Assembly: GCA_937921485.1 (NCBI GenBank)
Contig: CAKZSV010000007.1
Span: 1-64,000, forward strand
Direction of reading: 5' to 3'
Length of the DNA: 64,000 nucleotides
From: an uncultured bacterium
GTDB lineage: Bacteria > Spirochaetota > UBA4802 > JAGODF01
Under the pieces are notes generated by a model. It saw only the letters and a program-made list of their open reading frames with translations, did not search any database and had not been told where the DNA came from. A program made the position numbers and the translations under genes. Shown piece after piece: positions 45,603 through 55,629 of the stretch (positions within the stretch are counted from its first letter, which is position 1; each line of letters opens with the position of its first letter).

Positions 45603-47618
45603 ATGACGTACAAACCGGGTATCTGCACGTTTTGCGGCAATGGTTGCGGACATTTTTTAAAAATAGTTGATGGCAGGCCTGCCGGGGTGTTTCCATCGCG
45701 CAATCATCCCGTAAGCAGGGGGCGGCTCTGTGTACGAGGGTGGAATATCCACGAACTTTTAAGCACACCGCAGCGGCTTACGGACGCAATGCTTCGAAAA
45801 AACGGAGGGCTTATAAAAGTTTCGTATGATGAAGCAATTGCGCAGGTTGTAGAGAAATTAAAAAAATTTGCCAGCGATTCTCCTGATGCTCTTGCAATAC
45901 TCGCATCTCCCCGCTCTTCAAATGAAGAACATTATCTTTTGATGAAATTCGCTCGTGCAGTGCTGAAAACCAACAATATCGGGCTCGATTCGGAATCCGG
46001 CCATCGAGCAAGCCTGGAGGTGCTGAATGCCGGCACTGGTTTTGCGGGGATGCTCGGTTCAGCTGGCGCGATAGCAGGGGCCGATTTTCTCTTTGTGCTT
46101 GATTTCGATATCACAAAGCAAAATCCCATTCTTGGAAGCGAACTCCACATGGCTCGCCGAGCCGGCGCGTTCATGGTTACCCTCGACAGCCGTACCACGC
46201 AGATTGCGAAGCTGAGCGATGTCTTTATGATGGCAAAGTCCGGATCGAACAAGGTGGTGATTGCTGCCCTTGCGAAAATATTGATCGATGAAGGCCTTGC
46301 CGACAGCGCGTACATTCAGAAATACACGACCGGCTTCGAAGGTTTTGCGAATCTCTTAGGTTCTCTTTCGTATGATGATATCAACACAAAGACGGGAATT
46401 TCGATTGAGGTGCTCAAAGAAATTGCCCGAAAACTTGTTTCATCCAGGCGCGCGATGGCCTTCTATCCTTCGGGAATTTCGGGTCTGGATGTAGAAACAA
46501 TTGGATTTCTCTTCAATCTCTTTTTGCTGGCGGGCAAAATCGGCATTAATGGTTCTGGAATCAATCCTGTTACCGGCCTCAATAATCTCCAGGGAGGCTA
46601 CGATATGGGTGTTGCACCGGATGTGCTTCCCGGATTTCAATTGCTCGAAGATCCGAAAGCGCATGCCGCCTTCGCGAAAGCCTGGGGTGCGGATATCCCG
46701 ACAAAGAAAGGCAGGATGCCGTATGAACTTTTATCGGAAAAATCTTCCAAACTTAAAGCGCTGGTAGTGATCGATCACGATGAAGGGATCGTGCGCTATG
46801 CAGACAGGCTCAAAGAACTCGAGTACATTGTCTATATCGGCGCATTCGAAAATCCTTTTACGGAATTCGCGCATGCGGTTCTTCCCATCGCAAGCTATAT
46901 TGAGAGTGAGGGAACCTATACCAATACCGAGCGGCGCATCCAGCTTTCAGCGAAAAAAGCCGATCCGCCTTCAGGGATTCTTCCCGGATGGCGGCTCGTG
47001 TGCGAGCTTGCAAAAAAGGCAGGCGCTTCGTGGAATTACGCTTCTCCGGCTGATGTCATGAATGAAATCGCTGCAGTAACACCGCCTTATTCGCAGGTAA
47101 GCTACGAGAAACTAAGGAAATCCTTTGGCATTCAGTGGCCGTGCGACACGCAGAATCCCAACGGCACGGAATATTTTTCAGCGGATACATCCACGAAAAA
47201 ATTATCGTTTTACCCGGTGAAAGCAGATTATTCAATTCCCACGGTATCGACTGAATTTCCGTATCAGCTTATGATTGGCAAGGCGCAGCATTTCTGGCAT
47301 CAGAACAATCTCATGCGCCTGACGAAAATCCCTCTGCGTGAATATAACACCACGCTCTTGCTTTTTCCGGAAGGATATGTGGAAATCTCACCGGATGATG
47401 CAAAGTCTCTGGGGGTACGCGAGAAATGGCCTGTGATGGTGAAATCTCATGCGGGCGAAATGAAGGCTGCGGTGAAGATTTCCGGCGAAGTTCGTTCAGG
47501 TACCGCGTATATTCCGTATTTTATACAGGAGACGATTTCAAAGTTTTTGCTTGAACACCGTGAGGTGCTTGCCCGTGGCGAAGACGCAACAATTCCCGTG
47601 AAGATCGAGAAGGTGTGA
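45603..47618 (+). CDS. molybdopterin oxidoreductase, formate-dehydrogenase-like with altered active site
   Basis: N-terminal [4Fe-4S] motif CTFCGNGCGHF...GRLCVRGWN; NPVTGLNNLQGGYDMGVAPDVLPGFQ; TNNIGLDSESGH at the usual Sec/Cys-His segment. Confidence 0.9.
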   Translation: MTYKPGICTFCGNGCGHFLKIVDGRPAGVFPSRNHPVSRGRLCVRGWNIHELLSTPQRLTDAMLRKNGGLIKVSYDEAIAQVVEKLKKFASDSPDALAILASPRSSNEEHYLLMKFARAVLKTNNIGLDSESGHRASLEVLNAGTGFAGMLGSAGAIAGADFLFVLDFDITKQNPILGSELHMARRAGAFMVTLDSRTTQIAKLSDVFMMAKSGSNKVVIAALAKILIDEGLADSAYIQKYTTGFEGFANLLGSLSYDDINTKTGISIEVLKEIARKLVSSRRAMAFYPSGISGLDVETIGFLFNLFLLAGKIGINGSGINPVTGLNNLQGGYDMGVAPDVLPGFQLLEDPKAHAAFAKAWGADIPTKKGRMPYELLSEKSSKLKALVVIDHDEGIVRYADRLKELEYIVYIGAFENPFTEFAHAVLPIASYIESEGTYTNTERRIQLSAKKADPPSGILPGWRLVCELAKKAGASWNYASPADVMNEIAAVTPPYSQVSYEKLRKSFGIQWPCDTQNPNGTEYFSADTSTKKLSFYPVKADYSIPTVSTEFPYQLMIGKAQHFWHQNNLMRLTKIPLREYNTTLLLFPEGYVEISPDDAKSLGVREKWPVMVKSHAGEMKAAVKISGEVRSGTAYIPYFIQETISKFLLEHREVLARGEDATIPVKIEKV

Positions 47619-47620
47619 TC

Positions 47621-48676
47621 ATGTATCGTATTAAAAAAAGCGACATTGTCAACATTGCACAGGAACTTTCAAAAGAATACGGCATCTTTGGTCCGTATAT
47701 CGACAGGGATGCAGGGCAGGTGATGTTCGACCGGCTTGATGATCTCTCGCAGATCGATCTTGATGCGCCCATCCCCGCGATTCCTCCCAAACATGTCATA
47801 TATCCGCACTCGGAATGCATTCTGAAATATTCGTACGATCCTACCGCAAAAAAAGCGGCGATTGAAAGAATACACTCAGAAAAGCCGAAGGCGCTTTTTG
47901 GACTGCGCTCCTGCGATCTGGAAGGAATTCGTGTGCTCGACCGCTTCTTCCTTGGACAGGAGTTCGTCGATGAGTTCTATCTTGCAAACAGGAAGAAGGT
48001 GTTTATTGTTTCCAATACCTGCGTGAAACCATTCGCGCAGTGTTTTTGCGCCTGCACCGACAGCGGACCTTCCGCGAAAGAAGGCTTTGACCTGAATCTT
48101 ACGGAACTTGGCGATGAATACCTGATTGAAGCGGGAAGCGAGAAGGGAAAAGCTTTTGCGGAAAAGATTGGCCTTGCAAAGGCGGGCGATGAATACAAGG
48201 ATAAGAAAAAAAAGGCAATCGATATCTCGCTCGATCTTTTCACGGATTTTGCGGTAGAAAATAAGGCGTGGGTGTCGCGCGTCACCAATCGCGTGACCAC
48301 CGGCTTTATTAAGGAAGAAATTTGGGAATACATCGGCAACCAGTGCTTTGAGTGCGGCGCCTGTACATTCGTATGCCCCACCTGCTCATGCTTCAACATC
48401 GAAGATGTAAATATCGGAAGTGGAGCAACCGAAAGGATTCGCAGCTGGGATTCCTGTTCCTACGAGGGATATTCAAAAATGGCCGGCGATCATAATCCGC
48501 GCAAGCCGGTGGAAGACCGCCGCAACAAGCGTTTCTTTTGCAAGCTATCCTATTCTCAATCGAAAAAATATCTGCGGCCCGGATGCGTGGGATGCGGCCG
48601 CTGCGCCTGGGTATGTCCCGGCGATATCGGACTTCCCAATGTGGTAACGTATATCAGACGAGAAATTACGAAATAG
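47621..48676 (+). CDS. 4Fe-4S dicluster protein, sulfhydrogenase beta (HydB)/AsrA-like
   Basis: LFGLRSCDLEGIRVLDRFF; CFECGACTFVCPTCSCFNIED; CVGCGRCAWVCPGDI. Confidence 0.9.
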   Translation: MYRIKKSDIVNIAQELSKEYGIFGPYIDRDAGQVMFDRLDDLSQIDLDAPIPAIPPKHVIYPHSECILKYSYDPTAKKAAIERIHSEKPKALFGLRSCDLEGIRVLDRFFLGQEFVDEFYLANRKKVFIVSNTCVKPFAQCFCACTDSGPSAKEGFDLNLTELGDEYLIEAGSEKGKAFAEKIGLAKAGDEYKDKKKKAIDISLDLFTDFAVENKAWVSRVTNRVTTGFIKEEIWEYIGNQCFECGACTFVCPTCSCFNIEDVNIGSGATERIRSWDSCSYEGYSKMAGDHNPRKPVEDRRNKRFFCKLSYSQSKKYLRPGCVGCGRCAWVCPGDIGLPNVVTYIRREITK

Positions 48677-48685
48677 GTGACGGCT

Positions 48686-49540
48686 ATGGGTAGAACACAT
48701 GAATGCGATGATGCCTGCAAAATAGTGTCAGTTCCGCAGATTGCGACGATTGAGGAAATCAAAGATGAAATCGTCGATGTGAAAACATTTTATTTGAATA
48801 TCGACGATAAGGATATTGCCTCGAAATTTAACATCAAATCCGGGCAATTCATCATGTGCACGGTTTTCGGGGCGGGTGAGTTTGCCGTGTCTCTTCCCCC
48901 GAGTCCGGAAAACGACCGCTTTCATATTTCAGTCCGCCAGGTGGGCAAGGTCACCCGCGCGCTTCACAAACTTCAGGTAGGCGATAAGGTCGGCATTCGC
49001 GGTCCATTTGGAAACGGCTTCCCCTTTGAAGAAATAAAAGGCAAGAACGTGATTTATGTGGCGGGAGGTATCGGCCTTATTCCGCTTCGCTCGTCTATCG
49101 TGCATGTGCTTCAGCACAGAAACGAATTCGGCCGCATCATCCTCATCTATGGAGCGCGCACGCCGAAAGACCTGATGTACCAATACAATATCGACGAGTG
49201 GTTGAAGATAGAAGGATTCGAAACCTACATCACCATTGACAATCCGGTTCCCGGATGGACGGGCGAGACTGGTTTTGTGCACAATCTGATACCAAAGGCC
49301 AAAATTCCCGTGGAAAATACCGTCGCGTTTGTATGCGGGCCTCCGGTGATGTTCAATTCCGTCATCAAAGTGCTTATGGACCAGGGGCTTTCGGACGACT
49401 GCATTATCTCTACCCTCGAACGGCATATGAAATGCGGCATCGGCAAATGCCAGCATTGCGCCATTGGACGAACATTGGTGTGCACCGATGGGCCGGTATA
49501 TACTTACCGGCAGATTAAAACGCTCGGAGAGCAGATTTGA
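48686..49540 (+). CDS. FAD/NAD(P)-binding oxidoreductase, sulfhydrogenase gamma (HydG)/AsrB-like
   Basis: VGIRGPFGNGFPFEEIKGKNVIYVAGGIGLIPLRS; C-terminal [2Fe-2S] motif ERHMKCGIGKCQHCAIGRTLVCTDGPVYTY. Confidence 0.92.
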   Translation: MGRTHECDDACKIVSVPQIATIEEIKDEIVDVKTFYLNIDDKDIASKFNIKSGQFIMCTVFGAGEFAVSLPPSPENDRFHISVRQVGKVTRALHKLQVGDKVGIRGPFGNGFPFEEIKGKNVIYVAGGIGLIPLRSSIVHVLQHRNEFGRIILIYGARTPKDLMYQYNIDEWLKIEGFETYITIDNPVPGWTGETGFVHNLIPKAKIPVENTVAFVCGPPVMFNSVIKVLMDQGLSDDCIISTLERHMKCGIGKCQHCAIGRTLVCTDGPVYTYRQIKTLGEQI

Positions 49541-50046
49541 TGATGGTTTTTGCTGACATACGCAAGCTTTTTGCCGAGGGCGCCTGCATCATTGGCGTGG
49601 GGAATCCCATGCGCGGAGATGATGCTGCCGGAACACTCGTCGCAAAACGGCTTATCGAAGAGCATCCGAATTGTCTTGAGATAATTGTAAATGCAGAGGA
49701 TGTGATTGAAGCCTATGCCTTTTCGATTGCGAAGAAGAAGTGCAAAAATGTCATCATCATCGACGCTGTTGAAGCCCCCGCAGAAGCGGGCACGGTCCTT
49801 TTTGGAAAATATCGCGACATCGCGTCAGCCTCACTTGATTATTCAACTCACAAAATGTCGATGTCGCTTGCGGTGGAAATTATTGAGGGAAGCGGAAAGT
49901 CCGTATATCTGGTGGGGATTGTGCCGCGAAATATTGAATTCGGCACGGGTATGGACGAAGAGGTTGCCCGTGCAGGTGACGCCCTATTCACATATTTCTC
50001 CGGTCTTGTGAACGAATATCAGAAGGAGTATGCGTATGAACGTTGA
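49540..50046 (+). CDS. hydrogenase maturation protease (HycI family)
   Basis: CIIGVGNPMRGDDAAGTLVAKRLIEEH; ATGA overlap with the preceding stop. Confidence 0.92.
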   Translation: MMVFADIRKLFAEGACIIGVGNPMRGDDAAGTLVAKRLIEEHPNCLEIIVNAEDVIEAYAFSIAKKKCKNVIIIDAVEAPAEAGTVLFGKYRDIASASLDYSTHKMSMSLAVEIIEGSGKSVYLVGIVPRNIEFGTGMDEEVARAGDALFTYFSGLVNEYQKEYAYER

Positions 50047-51901
50047 CATGTATGGAAATCTTTTTACCGCGTTTGTGGTGCTTTTCATTGCCGCTCTTCT
50101 TGCGCCGATACTCGCGCCGAAACGAAAGCTTGTCGCGTGGGTGAATGTTGTTCTGGTTTCAATTGCGGCGGTCTTTATCCTTTGCCTTTCGTATGCGGTA
50201 ATTTTTGAAGCACCCGCTCAGGGTTCCAGGCTGGTGAGCTTCGGCTTCTTCTCCGTGTATTTCCTTGTGGATGGCCTCTCCGCATTTTTCCTTTCCGTCA
50301 TTGCGTTTATGGCGGTGATGAGCGCAATCTATTCAATTACCTACATGGACCACTACAAGGAATATTCCCTTGCAGCATATTATGCAAATTTTCCTCTTTT
50401 CATACTCGGCATGATGGGCATCGTGACCGTGGATGATCTTTCGCTGGGTTTCACGATTTCCTGGCAGCTCATGACAATTGCTTCATACTTCCTCATCCGA
50501 TTCGAGAAAAGCGACGCGGTGGTGGTGAAAAGCGCGAACAGGTATCTTGCGCTTATGGAATGTGCGTGGCTCTTTATCTTCATCGCGCCGTTTTTCATTC
50601 CCAATGTCTCCTTCGGCGATTCCCTGCACAGCATAACGATGCATCTTTCCGGCTTTTCCACGGCGGGAGTCTATGCAGTATTTGCGCTTATATTCCTGGG
50701 ATTTGCTTTCAAAGCGGGTATCTTCCCTTTAGGCCAGCTCTGGTTGCCCGATGCTCACTCTGTCGCTCCTTCGCCGATCAGCGCGCTGCTTTCCGGTGTG
50801 ATGATTAAAACGGGTGTGTATGGAATTCTGCGCTCGTTTTTCTGGATGGTGCCGCATGGTGAAAGCGTTCACGTCAACTGGGCTCTGTGGGGGGCAGTCA
50901 TTGCTTCCTTCGGCGTGGCGACGCTTTTCATCGGCACGGTTCAATCGATGAAACAAAACGACGCAAAACGGCTCCTTGCGTACAGTTCTATCGGACAGAT
51001 CGGCTACATCGTATTCGCAATCGGAGCTGGCCTCTTTATGTTCTCCAGCGGCGTCGATGTGATGAAATTTTTTGCCGCGGTGGCAATTATCGGCGCAGCG
51101 TACCATGTGCTCAATCACGCGGTGTTCAAAGGACTGCTCTTCCTTTCCAGCGGCAGCATCCTGTATGCTACCGGCACGAAAGACCTTAATAAACTGGGCG
51201 GGCTTTTGAAGCTCATGCCGGCAAGCGCGCTGGTTGCGGGAATCGCGTCGCTTGCCATATCAGGTGTTCCGCCATTCAGCGGTTTTGCGAGCAAGTGGAC
51301 CATCATATCGACCAGCATCCTGGCGGGAGGAACGTATTTGTTCCTTGCTGTCTTCGGTATCATCGCGCTTTTTACCAGCGCCATTACCCTTTCATGTTAC
51401 GTGAAATTTTTCGGTATGACGTTTACCTCCACCGGTTCGGAGTGGAATGTAAAAAAAGACATAAAAGAAGTATCATTCGGAATGCTGCTGCCGAAATTCA
51501 TTCTGGCCTTACTCTGCGTGGTACAGGGTCTTTTCCCGTTTGTGTATTATCGTGCAATTATCGAGGTATTTGAAAAATCGCGCGGTTCCGTGCTCGAAAC
51601 CGCGCTCGCCCAGGCGGGTAAAAGCATCACCGATGCATCACTGGGCGTGCAGGTATGGGTTCCAGGCACCGGCAGTGTACCGGCGGCAATTGCCGTTCCT
51701 GTGGTGGTGCTACTCGTTGTGGGTATCGCGTTTGTCGTGGCATATGCGCTGAAATCATCCGGAGGTTCCGAAGAAAGAACGGTTCCCGCGTGGCTGGGCG
51801 GCTATCATGGCCTGCACGATACCACGCGGTACAAAAACCGCAGCATGTTCTCCGCGTTTAAAAACGCGCTTCGCTGGACGGGCGGAAATGTTGAAGAGTG
51901 A
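50036..51901 (+). CDS. proton-translocating antiporter-like subunit of group 4 hydrogenase (HyfB/HycC/NuoL-like)
   Basis: Polytopic; WLPDAHSVAPSPISALLSGVMIKTGVYGILR; LLAYSSIGQIGYI; NHAVFKGLLFLSSGSI. Confidence 0.93.
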   Translation: MNVDMYGNLFTAFVVLFIAALLAPILAPKRKLVAWVNVVLVSIAAVFILCLSYAVIFEAPAQGSRLVSFGFFSVYFLVDGLSAFFLSVIAFMAVMSAIYSITYMDHYKEYSLAAYYANFPLFILGMMGIVTVDDLSLGFTISWQLMTIASYFLIRFEKSDAVVVKSANRYLALMECAWLFIFIAPFFIPNVSFGDSLHSITMHLSGFSTAGVYAVFALIFLGFAFKAGIFPLGQLWLPDAHSVAPSPISALLSGVMIKTGVYGILRSFFWMVPHGESVHVNWALWGAVIASFGVATLFIGTVQSMKQNDAKRLLAYSSIGQIGYIVFAIGAGLFMFSSGVDVMKFFAAVAIIGAAYHVLNHAVFKGLLFLSSGSILYATGTKDLNKLGGLLKLMPASALVAGIASLAISGVPPFSGFASKWTIISTSILAGGTYLFLAVFGIIALFTSAITLSCYVKFFGMTFTSTGSEWNVKKDIKEVSFGMLLPKFILALLCVVQGLFPFVYYRAIIEVFEKSRGSVLETALAQAGKSITDASLGVQVWVPGTGSVPAAIAVPVVVLLVVGIAFVVAYALKSSGGSEERTVPAWLGGYHGLHDTTRYKNRSMFSAFKNALRWTGGNVEE

Positions 51902-51926
51902 AAGAATTTAGCGAGCGAGGTGAAGT

Positions 51927-53603
51927 ATGCAGGTTACTGTTGAAAGTTTGAAAAACGCCCTGATTGAAAAATTCGGGAAGAATATCGAGAAAACTGAGAT
52001 TCTCTATGACGGCACACAGCTTTTTATTGATATAAAGCGCGAAATCGTGAGGGATATCTCGAATGATATCATCGCAAAAGGCGGACGCTATCTGGTAAGC
52101 ATTGGAAATGATGAACGAGCAAAGAATGGAACATTTCTTTTAGTTCATACATTCGCGTTCGATAAAGAGCATTTCAAAGCAATTGTGCGCACAAGCGCGC
52201 CTGCTGATAATCCGGTATTTCTTTCCATTACTCCCGACATTCCCAACGCAGGATGGTCCGAGCGCGAGTACATGGACCTTCTGGGAATGAAGTTCACCGG
52301 CCATCCCAAGCCAAAGAGGCTCATTTTGGCCGATGACTGGCCTGAGGGGATTCATCCGCTCAGAAAAGATGTGCCGTACAATCTGGTTCCTCCCGCGGCA
52401 GAGGATGTGGCGTATCAGTTCGATGAATGTCCCGGCAACTGTTCAATGGTGCCGGTAGGTCCATTCCATCCGAGCCTGCACGAGCCGGCCAACTTCGCGG
52501 TGTATGTTGACGGTGAAACCATCAAAGGGTGCGACTACCGTGGCTTTATGACACACCGCGGTATTGAGAAGCTCTGCACCACACAGGTGAGCTATAACGA
52601 GGTACCGTTCATCGCCGAACGCATCTGCGGTATTTGCGGTTCGGTACATGCCACATCGTATTCGCAGGCGGTTGAAACAGCGGCGGGGATAAAAATTTCA
52701 AGGCGCGCGGAATACATCCGCACCATCATGCTCGAAATTGAAAGGCTGCATTCGCATCTCCTCTGGCTGGGTGTTGCGGGGCACCTCATCGGGTTTGATA
52801 CGATTTTTATGCAGGCGTGGCGCGTGCGCGAGCAGATTATGTGGCTGGGCGAAAAAATCACCGGCAACCGCAAGACTTACGGCATGATAGTCATCGGCGG
52901 GGTGCGGCGCGACTTAACGCCGGAAATGTGTGATGAACTTCTTGCAGTTGTTTCCAATATCGAGAAGGAAACCATGGTAATTCATAAGGCGGTGGCGGGC
53001 GATACCGCAATCCACAAACGCACCAGAGGCGTGGGCGCCATCACAAAAGAAGATACCATCAAATGGAGCCTGGTAGGCCCGGTCGCGCGCGCACGAGGCG
53101 TTGATATCGATGTTCGCCGCGACCATCCGTATGCGGCATACGATGAAATGCAATTCGACGTGCCCGTGGTCACTACGATGGACGTCTGGGGGACGGTGCT
53201 GGTGCGCATTCTTGAAATTTATGAAGCAATAAAAATCATCCGTCAGGCTGTGGAAAAAATGCCTAATGATGGACCAATACTCTATGAATTCAATGAACCC
53301 ATCGCACCGAATAAACATGCGATTTCGCAGGTTGAAGCGCCGCGTGGTGAAGTGGTACACTACCTCATCACGGGCGAGGAAAACAGAGCTGATCGCTGGC
53401 GTGTTCGCGCCCCCACGTATCCGAACCTGCAGGGCGTGCCGATGATGCTTCTGAATAATCAGTTCGCAGATTTTCCCATCATACTCGGAAGCATTGACCC
53501 CTGTTTTTCATGTACCGACAGGGTTGAGGTAGTCGATATCAAAAGCGGCAAAGCGGCTGTCATTAACGCAGGCGAGCTTGAAATGATTTCGAGAAAAAAG
53601 TAA
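51927..53603 (+). CDS. group 4 [NiFe] hydrogenase large subunit with fused NuoC-like domain (HycE-like)
   Basis: Fused 30-kDa-type N-terminus; L1 motif ERICGICGSVHA; L2 motif DPCFSCTDR followed by a short C-terminal tail. Confidence 0.95.
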   Translation: MQVTVESLKNALIEKFGKNIEKTEILYDGTQLFIDIKREIVRDISNDIIAKGGRYLVSIGNDERAKNGTFLLVHTFAFDKEHFKAIVRTSAPADNPVFLSITPDIPNAGWSEREYMDLLGMKFTGHPKPKRLILADDWPEGIHPLRKDVPYNLVPPAAEDVAYQFDECPGNCSMVPVGPFHPSLHEPANFAVYVDGETIKGCDYRGFMTHRGIEKLCTTQVSYNEVPFIAERICGICGSVHATSYSQAVETAAGIKISRRAEYIRTIMLEIERLHSHLLWLGVAGHLIGFDTIFMQAWRVREQIMWLGEKITGNRKTYGMIVIGGVRRDLTPEMCDELLAVVSNIEKETMVIHKAVAGDTAIHKRTRGVGAITKEDTIKWSLVGPVARARGVDIDVRRDHPYAAYDEMQFDVPVVTTMDVWGTVLVRILEIYEAIKIIRQAVEKMPNDGPILYEFNEPIAPNKHAISQVEAPRGEVVHYLITGEENRADRWRVRAPTYPNLQGVPMMLLNNQFADFPIILGSIDPCFSCTDRVEVVDIKSGKAAVINAGELEMISRKK

Positions 53604-53616
53604 GGAGCTTTCAGCC

Positions 53617-54519
53617 ATGAAGATACTCTATATGATCGCAAATGTGCTCATTTTTCTGGCCCTCGCACCGCTGTTTGAAGGGATAATTCGAAAGCTCACC
53701 GCGAAGGTGCAGTCCCGTCAGGGACCGCCGATCGTACAGCCGTATTACGATCTTTTAAAGCTTCTGGGCAAAGAAAACCTGGTGGCTGACGGCAACGCGG
53801 CATTTAAAATCGCTCCGATGATTGCCTTTGCGTCGATTGCCGCTGCAGTGGCGTTTCTGCCGTTCGGCGCAAAGCCCACAGCCTTCGACGGCTATGCCGA
53901 TATCATCACGGTGATGTATCTTTTGACGTTGGGGGGCGTATCGGTGCTTCTGGGTGCGCTTTCGAGCAAAAACACGTTTGCCTCCATCGGAGCCAGCAGG
54001 GAAATGATCACCATGATTATGGTGGAGCCGGTGCTGGCGATGACGCTCATCCTCGGTGCGGTTAAGCTTCAGTCTCTTACCGTCTCATCGGCGGTGGCAG
54101 GAATTACCGCATCGGGATTCGGCTACTCGGCGCTGGTGATGTGCGCGGTGTATCTTCTCGCATTGCAGGCGTTTGTAGCGCGACAGCCGTTCGATATTGC
54201 CGAAGCTGAAATCGAGATACTTGAAGGGCCGTTTATCGAATACAGCGGCCCGAATTACGCGCTTTTCAAATATTACCTGATGATCAAGCAGATGTTTTAC
54301 GCGTCGCTCTTCGTGATGGCATTTGTTCCTTTCATTGTGACAGACTGGTATGCGGTTAATGTAGTTGTACAGCTTGCCTGCGTGGCGGTGGTATATGTAT
54401 TGATTGCGCTTCTCGGTTCAACAAACCCGAGGCTTCGGATAGATCAGGCGATCAAATATTATTCGGTGCTGATTGTGCTTGCACTGTGTGCCGTGGGGCT
54501 TTCGGTGTACGGGTTGTAA
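53617..54519 (+). CDS. NuoH/HyfC-like membrane subunit
   Basis: RKLTAKVQSRQGPPIVQPYYDLLKLLGKE; AEAEIEILEGPFIEYSGPNYALFKY. Confidence 0.94.
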   Translation: MKILYMIANVLIFLALAPLFEGIIRKLTAKVQSRQGPPIVQPYYDLLKLLGKENLVADGNAAFKIAPMIAFASIAAAVAFLPFGAKPTAFDGYADIITVMYLLTLGGVSVLLGALSSKNTFASIGASREMITMIMVEPVLAMTLILGAVKLQSLTVSSAVAGITASGFGYSALVMCAVYLLALQAFVARQPFDIAEAEIEILEGPFIEYSGPNYALFKYYLMIKQMFYASLFVMAFVPFIVTDWYAVNVVVQLACVAVVYVLIALLGSTNPRLRIDQAIKYYSVLIVLALCAVGLSVYGL

Positions 54520-54537
54520 ATTATTGAATAAAGGAGA

Positions 54538-55089
54538 ATGGCCGTGTGGATCACAAGCAAAATAAAACAGGTTCTTCTGGTGCTCAAACCCGGTGTGGTG
54601 ACGCTCAGATATCCTTTTGAGCCGCATCCGGTTCCGAAAGATTTCCGCGGCGCTCCTCACTGGGATCATCATAAATGCGTGGGGTGCGGCGCGTGTTCCG
54701 ATCACTGCTCGGCGAGAACTATTTTAGTGCGGGATATCTGCCAGGAAATTCGCGTGCTGCTCTATGACGCGTCCAGATGCACGTACTGCGGCAAATGCGC
54801 GGATATCTGCCCGGAAAAAGCAATCACCATGACTGAACGCTTTGAGCTGGCAACCGACAACAAGGAAGATCTCACCGAACGGATGGAGCTTTTCATGCTG
54901 ACCTGCCAGCGCTGCGGGCGGTGCTACGATATGGAAAACAAGAATGTCATCGAACGCCTGGATATGAAGGGGTATCGATACGATAATCTTGAAAAGCGCC
55001 TCGTAATAAAGAAAACGACCGAGCAGTTCGATGAGAAGATGCTTTCATTCTCTGATAACTATACACGGCCGACGAAAGTGGAGGGATGA
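54538..55089 (+). CDS. 4Fe-4S ferredoxin-type subunit (HycF/NuoI-like)
   Basis: CVGCGACSDHCSARTI; CTYCGKCADICPEKAI; further CQRCGRC motif. Confidence 0.93.
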   Translation: MAVWITSKIKQVLLVLKPGVVTLRYPFEPHPVPKDFRGAPHWDHHKCVGCGACSDHCSARTILVRDICQEIRVLLYDASRCTYCGKCADICPEKAITMTERFELATDNKEDLTERMELFMLTCQRCGRCYDMENKNVIERLDMKGYRYDNLEKRLVIKKTTEQFDEKMLSFSDNYTRPTKVEG

Positions 55090-55622
55090 TTATGCTGAAA
55101 GAACTCTGCAAAAAGGCGTTTTCGAAATCCCTGTGGGTCTATCACTGCAATTCCGGAGCGTGCAATGGATGTGATATTGAGATATTAAATGTGCTCACTC
55201 CGTACTACGATGTGGAGCGCTTTGGAATAAAACTGGTGGCATCGCCCCGACATGCGGACGTGATGCTTCTTTCGGGCGCCGTCACGAGGCCGACCCTTCA
55301 TCTGGTGAAAAAAGCGTACGATGCGCTTCCCGCTCCGAAGCTTGTGTTCGGTATAGGTTCGTGCGCGACCGGCGGCGGAAGCTGGTTCGACAGCTACAAT
55401 GTCACCGGTGGCGCCGACAAAGTGGTGAAAGTGAATTACTTTATTCCGGGATGCCCGCCCCGCCCTGAAGCAATCATCTATGGTGTGGCGCTTGCGCTTG
55501 GCCTGGTCGATAAAAAAGCGGCGCCGGTGGAACTCAAACAGGTGGAGTTCCCCATGGATATGTATCAATTGAACGAAGCATGGAAAAACCGCAACACAAT
55601 TTATGAGCTTTTGAACGACTGA
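55086..55622 (+). CDS. hydrogenase small subunit (HycG/NuoB-like)
   Basis: CNSGACNGCDIEIL; LVFGIGSCATGGG; FIPGCPPRPEAI. Confidence 0.95.
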   Translation: MIMLKELCKKAFSKSLWVYHCNSGACNGCDIEILNVLTPYYDVERFGIKLVASPRHADVMLLSGAVTRPTLHLVKKAYDALPAPKLVFGIGSCATGGGSWFDSYNVTGGADKVVKVNYFIPGCPPRPEAIIYGVALALGLVDKKAAPVELKQVEFPMDMYQLNEAWKNRNTIYELLND

Positions 55623-55629
55623 CGGGGAG

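Noticed and set aside
45603-47618. Selenoprotein formate dehydrogenase (in-frame TGA)
   Set aside because: The ORF is continuous with no internal TGA, and Gly occupies the Sec/Cys position.
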